64,000 bases of DNA. Source: Pilatotrama ljubarskyi. Its lineage: Eukaryota; Basidiomycota; Agaricomycetes; Polyporales; Polyporaceae. The notes below the pieces were generated by a model. That model searched no databases and was not told the origin of the DNA. It was given only the letters and a program-made list of their open reading frames with translations. Shown piece after piece: positions 27,474 to 41,627 of this stretch (position 1 is the first letter of the stretch; every line of letters starts with the position of its first letter). Where the stretch lies: NCBI GenBank assembly GCA_022385805.1, contig MU277763.1, positions 29,709-93,708 on the forward strand. The letters are read 5' to 3'. Made by a program: the position numbers and the translations under genes.

Positions 27474-30400
27474 TCATGGCGCCCCAATCCCAATGATCAC
27501 CGGATAGCTCTTCCTCGTCTCTGCGTGGCATTTGTGACACAGCCACGACTTGGCCTCGCCTTGCGTCGTGTTCGTCACCTCGTGGAAGAACGGCGAGAAC
27601 TCGGTCTGGCAGCGGTAGCAGTGCGGGTCAGGCGCGGACTGAGTGCTATCGCCATCGACGGACGCGGCGGAGGAGATGTCGCCGTTCGTCGCATTCAGGA
27701 TCTTATCGAGACGCCGGGCCTTGCGGAGCAGGCCGTGCGTTTGGGCGACCGGAGCTTGCTTGTAGTTCTTGCAGTACACCTGCAGTGCGGTCTGCGCAAC
27801 GGGGGTGTCGTCAGCACGAGGCCGGACGGGTAGTTAGTAGAGGAAGCGGTGACGCACCTCTCCGAGATCGTTCGTGTCACAGATGTCGTGCAACTGTCGC
27901 TTGTGTCCGACGTGTCCCTTGCAGATCACCGAAGGGACCATCTGGCCAGCGTTACCCTTCCAGTCGACTACCGTCGCAGCCTCCCGTCGACTACTCTTGA
28001 CCTACGGTATAACCGTATGTGAGTGAGGCAGTCGCATGACAAAGCGCAGCGGGTGGACTCACAGGTTGGATCTCGAAGCCGAACTTGTGCCCGTGCTTCC
28101 ACGCACAAGACACATGGTATTCGGCAGGACACTCGCTGCACTGGATGACGGCACCGTCTTCGCGGTCGCACAACGTGCAGTTCTATGAAGCACGAAGGTG
28201 CCGTCGTCAGCCCGGTTCGGCGACCATTATGGAAATCGCCTTACGTTCTGCCATCGATACTGCGGTATCGCGCTGACGCCTTCGACCAGCCGAAGGCGTG
28301 TCGCATCGGAGAAGGTGATCTCGGGGATGAAGACGGAGCAGAGGACGTGCACCCACGCCTGGCCTTCTGTCGGTTTGCAAGCGCGGAGGTAGGAGTCGGG
28401 CGGAGGGTATATCAGCTTCTTCTTCGGATCGCGTCGCATTCGTGGACATAATAGGCAATCAGGCATCTGTGGTCCGCTGTGAGCAATCAACTACCTCAGA
28501 GGGTAATGAGCCTACCCACCAAAGAGGCTTCGAGTGTCTTCTCGTTCTGGCAGAGGTCGCATACCCAAGACTCGACCGTCGCCGGGTCGGGATTCACTCC
28601 GCAGGCACCAGCATGCACGCGGAACTGGCACTGCTTACAACGCAGGACTTTGCCAATGGGCCCGTTTCGCTGGCAGGCGACACAGCGCAACTGCGGAGCA
28701 ACCGGCGGTGGCGTTGACTGAGAAGAGGATGTCTGCGCGTACGGTGAATATCTGTTCCGTGTACCGTACTGTGCAAACGCCCTACCTTGGCACGCTTTGC
28801 CGCAGGCCCGTTCAACGGAGTGCCCTCACGCTTGTCGCCGGTCTTCGACTTCGCAGCCGACTCGTCCCGCATGGGTCGTACGTTTAGGTCTGCGTACTTT
28901 CGCCAGCTCAAGCCGCAGTTGTCGCAAAGCACACTGGTCGAGAGTCCCTTCGGGGCCTTCCACCATACCTCCGACTCGCGAGTCCGGCAAGCACCACAGC
29001 TGACGTTCCGCGGAGGCTCCATGACAATAGAGCCCTCCTCTTCGTCTGGCGTGGCTTCTCTGGTCGTCGCTTCCATCTTCTCGTCGACCCCGTTAGCGCG
29101 GGCGAGCCTGATCCTGACGTTCTCCTCGCCCAGCTTCGAGCTATAGCGGCTGATCAGTATGTGCTCATTGGTAAAAGCTGCGAATGACACACTTCTTCCA
29201 GTGTCCGTAGAAACGGACGACCTCGGGCATTGACCGTGTGCCGACTTCGTCGCGGACAGCGCGCAGCTCGGCACCGTGAACCTGGATGGCATCCTCGAAC
29301 GCGGCGATCTCTTCTGCGGTCCACTCCTTGTCCGTATAACGGGTCTCTGTCTTCTTCCACTGGATGTGCATCAGCAAGAGCGCATTCAGGAGCATACGAC
29401 GAGTGTGTGTGATTACTTACCTTCTGGAGTCGCATGGGCGACCGCATGCTCACGGTAGCGAAGTCTCGCTTGTTGAGCCATGCCTCCGTGAGCCGGAATG
29501 TGACTTCGGTGAGCCAGTCGACACTGCACTTCAGCTTGTCGTTTCTGGTTAACAACTGCTTCTGTTTCTCTACTGCATCTCCCGTTAGCAGTGCTTCTTT
29601 GCATGCCCGATGCGATCTACTCACGTGCTTCAACTGGAGAGCAAATAGACGTCAACAAGGCTTCCGCTTTCGGACGATATCTCACGCACCTTCTGCTGGC
29701 GACATCTCGTTGACGAGACTCAGCACTTCGATCGTCGTATCTCCGCCTCTTTCCTCGATATCTGCGCAGATTCGTGAGCTTACTGGCCATATGTTTGGCT
29801 TTCCCGCGCACCTGCAGGTCTGTCTGCGACGCCGGGAGCGGCCGGGACGGTGGCCTGGTACTTTGGGCCGACCCGGGTCGCTGCGCGTGGGAAGATGAGG
29901 TCGTCTGGGTCTGTGTCCAAAGTTAGCAAGTGCAGTGCCAGAGGCGTCCTTCTCACCACGCACCGAGCGTATCTTCCGCAAACGTGTACAGCCTGTGTCC
30001 ATCATCCTCAGCTCGTTCTCCACATCTCCGCCGGCAGGCGAGTGCGGCGACTCACCCGAAGTACCGGAAGGGCCACATCTTGAAGTGTTTGATCTCCACG
30101 TTCTCCTCTTTCTCAGCCAGCACCCGGTCTTTCCTCGGCCGCCCGCGGCCTCTCGCCGCAGGGGCGTTTGTCTTGGGCTTGGGCGCCACTGGCGTGAGGT
30201 GCCGCACTTCGTGACCCTCGACTTCTTCCTCGTGCGCGCGGGAGCACGGCGCGCACGTCCAGCCGTAGCCCCTGCTCGGCTTCGAGAGCATCGGTGGATT
30301 GACGCATTCCATATGGAAGAACTTCTTGCAACGGTCGCATTGCAGGGTCTCGGCGCTGAATTCGGGAGAGAGCGATGGGATCAGTTGAAAGATGCATGGC

Positions 30401-31112
30401 GGCGATAGCCCCGTACGCACGGTGGGCACCACTTCTCACACGTATCACAGAGCCGCAGATCGTCGGTGAGGTCCGGGACGACCTCCCGCTCGGCCACAAT
30501 GTATTCATAGCGTGAGACCAGCACCTCCCTGATATGTTCGGGCACTATGGGTGACGGCGTGAGCATCTTCACCATCGAGCGCACTAGTCTTGACACCTAC
30601 CGTTGCGCACGGTGGTTGCGGGAATGACTTCGAACTCCTTTCTGAGCCACGGGTCGAATAAACGGGTGAAGTAGAATCTGTCAGGCCGTTTCTTCCAGCC
30701 GGCCAGATCAGATATCCTGTCTCTATGGAGGACGTAACACTTTGAGCGAAGCTGACTAAGCTCGCAAACCTCGGAATAGATTGCTGCGAGGAGGAGACGA
30801 CAGTCCGCCACTGTGCGGTCGGAGACGTCGCTGGGCCGGTAGTACCAGGCCAAACGAACCCGAGTAATCGGTTCGTTGCGCTTCCCGCTGTTGTCGAAGG
30901 TGGGAGTGCCCTGGGCGGGCAGGAACTCCATTATACGAGCGATAGAATAAGGGGTGCCATCACGCACACCCCAACTTGGGGAGCAGTATACGTGGTCTTC
31001 GTAAAAATCAGCCTCGAGCGGAAACGGACAGGTCGAGGTGGCTAAGATTACCATTGACTTTCACCTCCTCGCCATTCTTGAGGGTGATCTTGAATGGGGG
31101 CGGCGAAGGCAT
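27474..31112 (-). CDS. SNT2: Chromatin reader Snt2: BAH, PHD, SANT, GATA-like zinc finger, PHD/extended PHD
   Basis: Snt2 proteins are histone-reading subunits of Rpd3L-Ecm5 (budding yeast) or Lid2 (fission yeast) complexes. The start at 31112 reads MPSPPPFKITLKNGEEVKVN, then a short intron leads to ADFYEDHVYCSPSW. Domains in order: BAH (~31,010-30,600; VRLAWYYRPSD), PHD finger (~30,480-30,230; CDRCKKFFHMECVNPP), SANT/Myb-like helix set (~29,340-29,180; WTAEEIAAFEDAIQ), a GATA-type CXXC...CDNCG finger (~29,060-28,880), a PHD (~28,690-28,560; CVACQRNGPIGKVLRCKQC) and an extended PHD (~28,480-28,090; ending CSECPAEYHVSCAWKHGHKFG). A Cys-rich tail (CYRCQTEF...WLCHKCH) ends at 27474. Many introns, all with usable splice sites. 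The ELM2 part could not be delimited by eye. Confidence 0.88.
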
Positions 31113-32379
31113 GTCGCGGGTCTAGCGCCCAGTCTGGGGCGAGGAGGCGGGGGAAATGCGAATTGGGGGTGCGCCGAGGGGCAAAAAAGCGGGGCGGTAC
31201 ACCCCGAGCGTCCTGGAGTGCGAGGGGGGCGTCCAGGAATATTCGGAGGAGAAGTGAGGGATGGTGGAGGTGAGGGACAAGAGGTGAGATGGGCACAAAC
31301 GGGGACGAGATCTGCTCGCTGAATGGTAAGATTCAACTCCGACTCGCCCTGCGCGGAACCACCTGGCCACTGCCCCCAGACGCCCCTCCCGCCCACCGCA
31401 AGCCCCTCCTCTGCGGCCCTCACCTCCCAGATTTCCTCGCCAAAACAAAAGGATCCCGTCTTCGTGTCCCTCGACCTGTCATAGAGGCATGTCTGACGCT
31501 TTGTCCGGATGATTTCGCACCCAGAGGCATGGCGAGTGCCCCTCATTGTCTGTCGTCTACGTCGTCCTCGTTTGGCGCCCATCTTGGAACCTGTTACATC
31601 GAGTGCCTGCACATTTGGCCAGAGACGACACGCAACCGCCGTCCAGTGCCGTCTCCTGCTCGTGCACGAAAATACGCTCGCGCTCTCTCACTCATGGGCT
31701 CTCTCACATGGTTGGAGCTCCGAATCCTCTGCCCAACACGCCTTCATAGTTCAGAGGTCCGTGTGCTTCGACTGCGGCGGAGACACTCGAACTGTCGTCG
31801 GCCACTCGGTGAAGCAACGGAAACATCCGAGCCGCATCGCGGTGCCGGCCCTTGCCGGATTACCCGATACGGTAACTTGGAACAGTTTCTCGCGCTCGAC
31901 TCCTCCCGCTGGCGGCGTTCTACATATTAGCAGCTTCACAAGTCGTCGTGCACCCTGAACGTGGTTCTGCTTGTCTTGTTCTCGTACTTGTCATTGTGGC
32001 TGTGGCAATGAATAGCAACCTCCCGTACGTCACAGGCGCGAAAGTATACTCAGAGAAAGCCGCTTTGCGCGCAATGAAAGGCTTCTCACATCCGGAAAGG
32101 GAACCGCGCATGTAGAAAGGAGTACTCGCCATGGTACGTCGCCGGTGTGACGTTATCGACATTCATTCGTAACTATGGGCTTTTGTAGTTTGAGAGGGAG
32201 CACCTGTGTACCAACTGGACGACTTCTGCACATGACTCCTATTGCATTCATACTCGACGCACTCGGTATGAATCCCACTATTTCGCCACTTTCTCGGCAT
32301 CAATCCCCCTTCTGCGGTGCTCGAGCTCCCACATCATTCATCCATCCACTTGCACTAGGCAGAAGTGTCAGTCAATCTG
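31113..32379. other. Intergenic, 1.27 kb, no gene supported
   Basis: A 213-codon plus frame (31289-31930) exists, but its composition (Pro/Arg/Ser-rich, no domain, no splice context) looks like chance in GC-rich DNA. It presumably holds the SNT2 promoter and the aldo/keto-reductase 3' UTR. Confidence 0.5.
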
Positions 32380-33375
32380 TCAGACGTACGCCGTAGGATG
32401 TCTCGAGCGTACCAGAACGCGGACATGGACCTGGGACCCCGCTTCATTGATCGCCTGCACCTCCTCGGCCGTGAGGTCAGGCAGGCTCTCTGTGGCAAGG
32501 TACTCCTTGACGCGCTCCAGCTTCGAACTCGTCCTGGAAATCGTCGCGGTACGTCAGCATGTATGCTTCCCCTGCGCCGGAGGCGGCTCGCACTGACGTG
32601 ATTTGGGGGATTCCCTGGTACCGCAGCCATAAGCCGAGGACCTGTCCCGCCGTCACTTCCCTACCGGTGTCCTTTTCCAGGCGCTCGCGGATGGAAGCGA
32701 GGACCGGGTCGACGGGTCCGCCCTTGTGGTGCACGAGCGGCGCCATGCCGCCGTACGACGTCGTGAGGATGTTGTGCTTCTTGTGGAACTCGAGCAGTGG
32801 CTGGGTCGCCTTGAAGACGTACGGGTGGTACTCGATCTTTCGTGCAACGGTTCAGCGCTCCCGACGGGTAATGGAAGCAAGCAGTCGCATACCTGGTTGA
32901 CGGCAGGAACGACGTTCGCGACCTCGAGCAGATCCTCCAAGTCCTTCACGCGGAAGTTCGACACCCCGATGCTGCGCACCAGCCCCTCCTTCTGCAATTC
33001 CTCCAGCTCCTTCCACGCGCCCCTCACCTTCCCGGCGAGGTGCACAGGGGAATGAAGCAAGAAGAGGTCGACATAGTCGGTACGCAGCTTCGCGAGAGAC
33101 TCCATCAGCCTATCGCGCACGGTCTTTCCCTCGGGCAGCTCGACGACCTTCGTGGTGACGAAGAGCTCGGCGCGGGGCTTGCCCGACGCGGCGATGCCTG
33201 CCCCCAGCGACTCCTCGTTGCCGTAGAGCTGCGCGCCGTCGAGGTGGACGACCCCGTGCTCGATCGCATTGCGAATCGCCTCGGAGGCGTCCTTGCGAAG
33301 GAGCGCTGTGCCGGTGCCAAAGCCCAGCCAGGGAATACGGTTGCCGTCGTTGAGCGGGATGGTTAGAGGGGGCAT
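32380..33375 (-). CDS. Aldo/keto reductase (AKR family)
   Basis: NAD(P)H-dependent carbonyl reductase with a TIM barrel. The start at 33375 gives MPPLTIPLNDGNRIPWLGFG. The catalytic tetrad is visible: Asp and Tyr in HLDGAQLYGNE, Lys in ELFVTTKVVELP, His in DLFLLHSPVHL. Cofactor-side motifs include SIGVSNFRVKDLEDLL and, after one intron, IEYHPYVFK. A second intron (donor GTCAGT, acceptor TTCCAG) joins GIPQIT to TSSKLERVKEYLA. The tail is VRVLVRSRHPTAYV with TGA at 32380-32382. Normal length, about 295 residues. Substrate unknown; its setting between phenol monooxygenase genes suggests a role with aromatic or aldehyde intermediates (inference). Confidence 0.92.
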
Positions 33376-33430
33376 TATCGGCGGTCGCTTTACTGCTGCT
33401 GGGACTATCGAAGCAAGCTCAGGAGGAGCC

Positions 33431-33440
33431 CTTATATACC
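33431..33440 (-). promoter_or_regulatory. TATA element of the aldo/keto reductase gene
   Basis: GGTATATAAG on the minus strand about 55-65 bp upstream of the ATG. Confidence 0.6.
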
Positions 33441-34302
33441 CTGCAACTCGGCCGTCTCGACATGGCTCAAGCTGCTGAACGGTGTGGGCACGCACAGCAC
33501 TCGTGAGCATCGTCGGTGATGTGTCCGAACACCATACTCCTATCGTCTTACGCTCAATCGTACGCAATGCTAGGGACTGAACGATAAGTCCGAACACCGA
33601 GCGTGGTGTTTGCGCGGCAACGAAGTGACCTGCTTCTCTTCGCAGTACCAAGTCCGAAAGCTCCGACGGGCCGTGAACGAGAAGCTGTCTTCCTCCTTGA
33701 TCAGATATCAGCGTTCAACCGATACACTTCGCCAGGAGCCCGAGTCCAACTGAACCCGCCGTATAGCTGGAGTGCATCTGTTCTCTCATTAAGTACATGA
33801 TGCCCCATGCTGTTCGTCCGAGCACAAGAGTGGGCGTTCTACGGAAGTTCGGCTAAGACGAGTCGCGACGCACTCGCTGTGTGACGTATACTACTGTCCG
33901 CTGTCTGGACATTATATGCATTTCGCTTCGTCATAACAGACATCGACACGTCGTCATCAATGGCACCAACGGCCCGTACGCCGAGCTGCAGCTGCGAGCA
34001 TCGCAGTTGCAATTCGAGTCAAAGCGTGTTTCGAGGAGGCAACAGGCTGCTCACATAGATTTTGCGGCGTAGACTGAGACATCCCTACATCTGACTGCGA
34101 TCCTGGCATCATCATCCTGCTAAAGATCGGTCCAAAGATGCCCAGAGGATAGCAAGCGCCACGCCAACACCACATTCAAGCTGTTACGCCGACGGCGGAT
34201 CCTGATTGTCGTTCAATGCAAGATAGCGATTCGAGTGCCGGTGAGAAGCTATAATACAAGGGACAATACAATGGGATTACGGCCAACAAGGAAGACGAAT
34301 GC
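33441..34302. other. Intergenic: AKR upstream region and RDS3 3' side
   Basis: No gene seen on either strand; only short frames without family features. Confidence 0.55.
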
Positions 34303-34930
34303 TTAGCCCTTCTTGAAACCTACAAAACAACCCCTTAGTCAGTACCCACCATGCGCAATAGCACAGAGCAACCAAACGCACCTAAACGACGCCTCTCGTA
34401 GAACAGGTCCGTTCTGCTCGCACCCAGGTTGACGATCTTAGGGCAACCATCGCGATCCTTCTCCAACCTGGTACACTCGGCGCAGTAGTAGGCGTCGGAT
34501 ATACCTACGATGCGAGGGAAGTCCTGTCAGTTGTACTGCTTGCGCATGCGGGAGGCATGCTGGGACGTACCAGGCGATCCACAGATGATGCATCGTCCAC
34601 CGTAAGTGCCAAAGTTGCATTCGTCACAGATACGGACAAGGGTCTCTGGGCGTACGTAGGAATCACAGACAGGGCTGCGTGAGCGAGTTAGCAAAGCACA
34701 CGCAGAATCTGAATCGTCCAAACGCACCATTTGCCATCACATTTCTCGCAGAGGCGGCCGATAGCTAGTGCATGGGGATCAGTAAGCAGGTCAACCAGCA
34801 CAGAGTCGCGACGCGCGAACGTACCGATACCGGGCTGCCGTCTGCACATAATGAGATCTACACAGGGGGATTTTTAGCAGTAAGAACCTCTTTCAAACCA
34901 TGTGTACGAACCTGGGTGGTGTTTGGACAT
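34303..34930 (-). CDS. RDS3: SF3b complex subunit Rds3/PHF5A/Ini1
   Basis: Small zinc-knot protein of the U2 snRNP SF3b complex that helps recognise the branch site. Six tiny exons joined by five introns of about 50-70 nt give a 110-residue product, the normal family length: [20 protein letters not shown], then [60 protein letters not shown], and the tail [15 protein letters not shown]. The CXXC pairs that hold three zinc ions are all present. The Cys codon of DGKC is split by an intron. Stop TAA at 34303-34305. Confidence 0.97.
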
Positions 34931-35250
34931 GGTGAAGAAGCGACAATGAGTCTAGGAAGGTGGATGGTGGTGGTACGAAGGTAAGAGACGCTGAAGGCGC
35001 TTCTAAGACACCTCTTGTCCTAAAATGGTTACGACACTGACTCAGCACGCCGTGCAGTCCTGGTCACTGACCTGGGCTGCAGTACTCCTCGTAGTCTGCT
35101 GAATCCACCAAGCTGAACGCCTTTTCCAACTGCATCCTCTCCCCGCGCATTGTCTTCTCACGTCCAGAACATAGCATACATCCTCGGCACTGGTATACAA
35201 TACATCATTACCATCCAGTCAAGATCGAAGGCGAGCAGGCTCAGCAGGCG
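34931..35250. other. Intergenic: RDS3 promoter and 3' side of monooxygenase copy 2
   Basis: No gene seen. The left limit of duplication unit B falls near 35.2 kb. Confidence 0.6.
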
Positions 35251-37942
<2,692 letters not shown>

Positions 37943-38010
37943 TGCGGAGATACACAGACGACAGATAGAGGCGGGACAGTGTGACCGCAGATCGCCCGGG
38001 CCAGGGGCAT

Positions 38011-38016
38011 CTTATA
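38011..38016 (-). promoter_or_regulatory. TATA element of monooxygenase copy 2
   Basis: CTATAAG on the minus strand about 70 bp upstream of the ATG, within a block conserved with copy 1 (TATAAGATGCCCCTGGC). Confidence 0.6.
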
Positions 38017-38720
38017 GCATGCAGCTCCGGGTCCCTGACGCTCGGAACATGGGCAACGGTGTCATCTGGACGTTCTATCGGGCAATGAACGCGTACCGCT
38101 GCGCCACGCTGCTCGTCCGGACGCGTCTTCGCGCGCCGTCGCTGTGGGAAGTCGTGCAGTGGCATCCATGGGCGAGCTGCTCATCGAATCTAGCCACGGA
38201 CGGGAAGGGGGATGACACACTCTGGGCGGTTCGGTCGGCGTGCGAAGGCGAGATCGAGGGAAGGGCGGGTACATGGATGGGCACGGCGGACCAGTGAGAT
38301 GCCACCCGACCTCCTGCCCACTCCCTCGGCATCATCGGTCCTGCCCGAATCGGCAACTCGTCCAACGCGTACATCTGGGCTTGACCTGGGCTGGTCAACA
38401 AGCGCGACACTCGGGGCCATCATCTACATTCAGTGCTCGTGTTGCGAAACCGATGTTCCTTGCGACTTCGGGTTTGCTGAAAAGCGCTGATCCGGGCCGC
38501 GATGCGCGTGGGGAGAAGAGAGTGCGTTTCCTACGGGTATCCGGTTCTTTGGTTCTTGAGTGAGAGCAAGTGAGCGTCCGGGCAGTGCGAAAAACACCCA
38601 TCGTACCGCATACGACACGAGACGTCTGTGCGTACAGTAACGAAGTATTCCGCTCCATGCGCGTGGACGCATCCCATAGAGAGTTCTCAAGCCCTGCATC
38701 AGGCAGTACACGGCGTGGGA

Positions 38721-39684
38721 TGCGGAACAAACGCGTCGCTATATCGTCTCCCACCCGCGTGCTCGCATGGTGTACTTCTCGAGTAGGCTGTCCTGAGTAA
38801 GGTTGATTAGCTGGACAAGGACCGGTTGCTGCTCAAGGGAGAGTGTTGGCCAAGTATGCAGCACGGAGCGGATCGGAGCTTCACCATCATCCTGCTAGTG
38901 AGCAGCATATTCGCCCTCAGATTGCTCATGAACAAGATACTGCGAGGAAATGACGTACCTTGGCATAGAATAGCAGGGTGCATGATTGTGCCAGGGCACG
39001 CAGGTTATCGCGCCGGTGCTTCTCACCCAGTTGCGGGTTGTTGAGCTTCACCACGGCCTCGTCCCAGGCACTCTCCCACGAGGCCCATGGGAATGCGCAA
39101 CATATGGTGCGTCGGCTGAGACCGTGAATGTGCAGTAGACTGATTGGGATGGAGGGTGGCCCAGTGTCAGAGTCTGAGATTTAGTGGCGTGTCGAAGGGG
39201 ATTACTACTCGTAGTACTGGGGCTGGGCGATTGAGCGTCCATGGGCCGGTGTTAGTTAGCTGTGTCACTGAATAGCGTGCGGTCTGACTTGAGCTCAGGA
39301 CGCACGATCGTGAGTTACCGTATCCGCATCCGAGTCGCCGCTGCTGCAGGCGGCGACAGGGCGCGGACATGTCCGATGACTGCACTTAGCGGAGATGTTC
39401 GTATGTTTGCAGCGCAGCGTCTTGCACTCCCGATCCTTCTATAACGGCCGGGCTTGGCGAGGCTGAACGTGGCAGACATGTCTAATAAGCTAGCCTGAGA
39501 GTACGAGGGCTGAGATCTGAGAAGTAGAGGAAGAGTTTTCACCGGAGATGATGGTAGCAGTGGGAAGGGAAGCAAGAAGAGAGACTCGCTATGCTACACG
39601 CTGTCCCACTGGGAAGAAATAAAGCAACTTCAACCGCGCGTGAAGGGCACGATTTCAAATCCCGTACTGTAAGTACAGTACTTC
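38721..39684. other. Intergenic, no gene seen
   Basis: Between duplication unit B and the SDR gene. Short frames only, no repeat or RNA gene recognised. Confidence 0.5.
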
Positions 39685-41185
39685 CTACTTCCACCTTTTC
39701 TCCGCCTCAATCAAGGCATCTACCGTCTCGAGGAGAGTGTCTTCCCAACCTATATACTCATTCATGCCTAGCACGTCTGCTGCACGGGTTGTGTCCACCT
39801 TCGACAAGGGTCCTGGAAGTGGGGGAGAGTCTTCCAGCGAAGGGAGTCTATCCTTGAGTTCAGGGCGCTGAGTGTGGAGGAACTTCACGGCGTCCGTCCA
39901 CAGCATGGCACCGGGGCCGGCAACGATGAAGCGCTTCTCCTGGACGTCGGCGCCAGCGGGAAGCTTTGGCAAGTCCAACGCGAGGACATGTGCCCGCGCA
40001 ACGTCTCGAACGTTGCAGTAGTAGGGTGGAAGCTGTGGCGGAAGAGGCCGGCCTGGCTCTCCAGCAATGAGCTGATAGATGAGTGCGTTTGTGCCGAGAG
40101 ACGTGATGCCCGCGCCAGTTGTGAGGCCATCCACAGGTTTACCATATACGAATGGAGGATTAACTACCCTGACGTGAGCTAACCGTAAGGACAGAGGATA
40201 CGAAGCAGGGAGATCTTCACCTGTGGCGAGGTCGAGCCCCCGGTGCTCCTCTGCAAAGCGCCAGGCCGCAAGTTCGGCGAGTATCTTCGTAGCGCAGTAG
40301 ACATAGAGTGGGGTACGTCCCTCTTGCATGACGTCCTCGCGCGAGGTTACACCCCAGTCTAGGCTACGTTTGAAAATCACTAACAAACGAGTAGATCATA
40401 CCTTCGCTCACCTTTCTCCGTGAACGTCACTCCAGCGAACGTGGCCACAAGAGAAGCTATTTGCGGAGCAGCGCCACGAGTCCTCGGGTTATTCTCGGGC
40501 CAAGAAGGACGTTATGCGGAATCTGACGCTCACGGTCGAGAGTCGTTGCCCAGCTGCTGGTGAGGACAACCTTTGATACGCCGGCTTTCTCTGCCTGACG
40601 CAGTACATTCAGCGTTCCATTGATTGCGCTCTAGTACAGGTTTCAGACTCGCCGATCAATACGTGCTCTGATGCGGAGCGACTACAAATTGGATGGGCTG
40701 CGAACTCACATTCAGAGCGCTCTCAGGAGACTCGCGAGCTGCGAGCGGAGAAGCCAGATGTATGATCGCATCTATGCCTGGTAGGGGTCAGAGGCGAGCA
40801 CCGAGAAATGAAGGACATGACCGGCCTTGAAACACATCTGTAAAGTCGCCTGTGGCGATATTATCGATTGCCACAGCTTTGAAGTCGGTGTAGGAGCCGA
40901 AGCGGTCGCGCAGAAGATCCACCTTTGTACCCCGAGCGGTTCTGATGCGTTCAATGCATGAACACACGACTGCACCGCAAGAAGATATCGAGGACGTACC
41001 CTTTGACGCGGTAGCCAGCATCCAGCAGTTGGAGGGTTACATGGGACCCAATGAAGCCCGAGGCTCCAGTAACCTGGACGAAGGTGAGCTCTCCTGAGGA
41101 ATCAAGAGGGCCAAATACGAGCTAATGGTATTGGTGTGTGGACTTGCGACTAGAAGCTTACCAGGATGGCGGCGTTAGCTGGCAT
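39685..41185 (-). CDS. Extended SDR: NAD(P)-dependent epimerase/cinnamoyl-CoA-reductase-like reductase
   Basis: The start at 41185 reads MPANAAIL, spliced over a ~85-nt intron to VTGASGFIGSHVTLQLLDAG, which carries the TGXXGXXG cofactor loop. Next exons give VDLLRDRFGSYTDFKAVAID, DAIIHLASPLAARESPE, a Ser-containing KVVLTSSWATTLD strand and the active-site YXXXK in YVYCATKILAELAA. The C-terminal half (VRVVNPPFVYGKPVDGL; YYCNVRDVARAHVLALDL) is typical of the dihydroflavonol reductase/cinnamoyl-CoA reductase-like branch, often annotated in fungi as NAD(P)-binding ketoreductases. Stop at 39685. At least five exons. The substrate is unknown; it sits between monooxygenase copies 2 and 3 on the same strand. 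Confidence 0.88.
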
Positions 41186-41627
41186 GAGGGAGTGTAACAG
41201 TACTTGCAGTGAAGGCGTCGAAAGAGTGCAAGAGGAAACTCTCCCACCGGGTCGCGAGACGGCTACTTGAAGTATGCATGCCATCATTCTCCGGAAACCA
41301 CGCTAGCCTGAGACGGAGACATCCAGTAGTGGATGCCGATACGCAGGTAGTCAGGTGTGCTCCATCCTATGAACTCATCACCCCGGGCGCATGTGGGTGA
41401 TACAAATGATTCGGGCGAACAACAGCGCCCATGTTCAGCTCGATGTTCCATGTGTCGCATGAGTGAAGATCTCTAGGACCTAGCCTGATGCGCCGGGGAG
41501 CACATTCCGATTGCTTCCATCCGAATTGTGAACGCTGGCAAACTCTCGACAATATGACACAACGCTCTAGATTCGAGACGGTGCTCTTGTCGTGTACCCC
41601 TGAACAACGCCATCCATGGCAGGTCCA
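41186..41627. other. Intergenic: SDR promoter and 3' side of monooxygenase copy 3
   Basis: No gene, repeat or clear TATA box seen. Confidence 0.55.

Noticed and set aside
31289..31930. 213-codon plus-strand open frame
   Set aside because: Composition looks like chance reading of GC-rich intergenic DNA; no domain, no membrane segment, no splice context, and it lies in the SNT2 promoter region.
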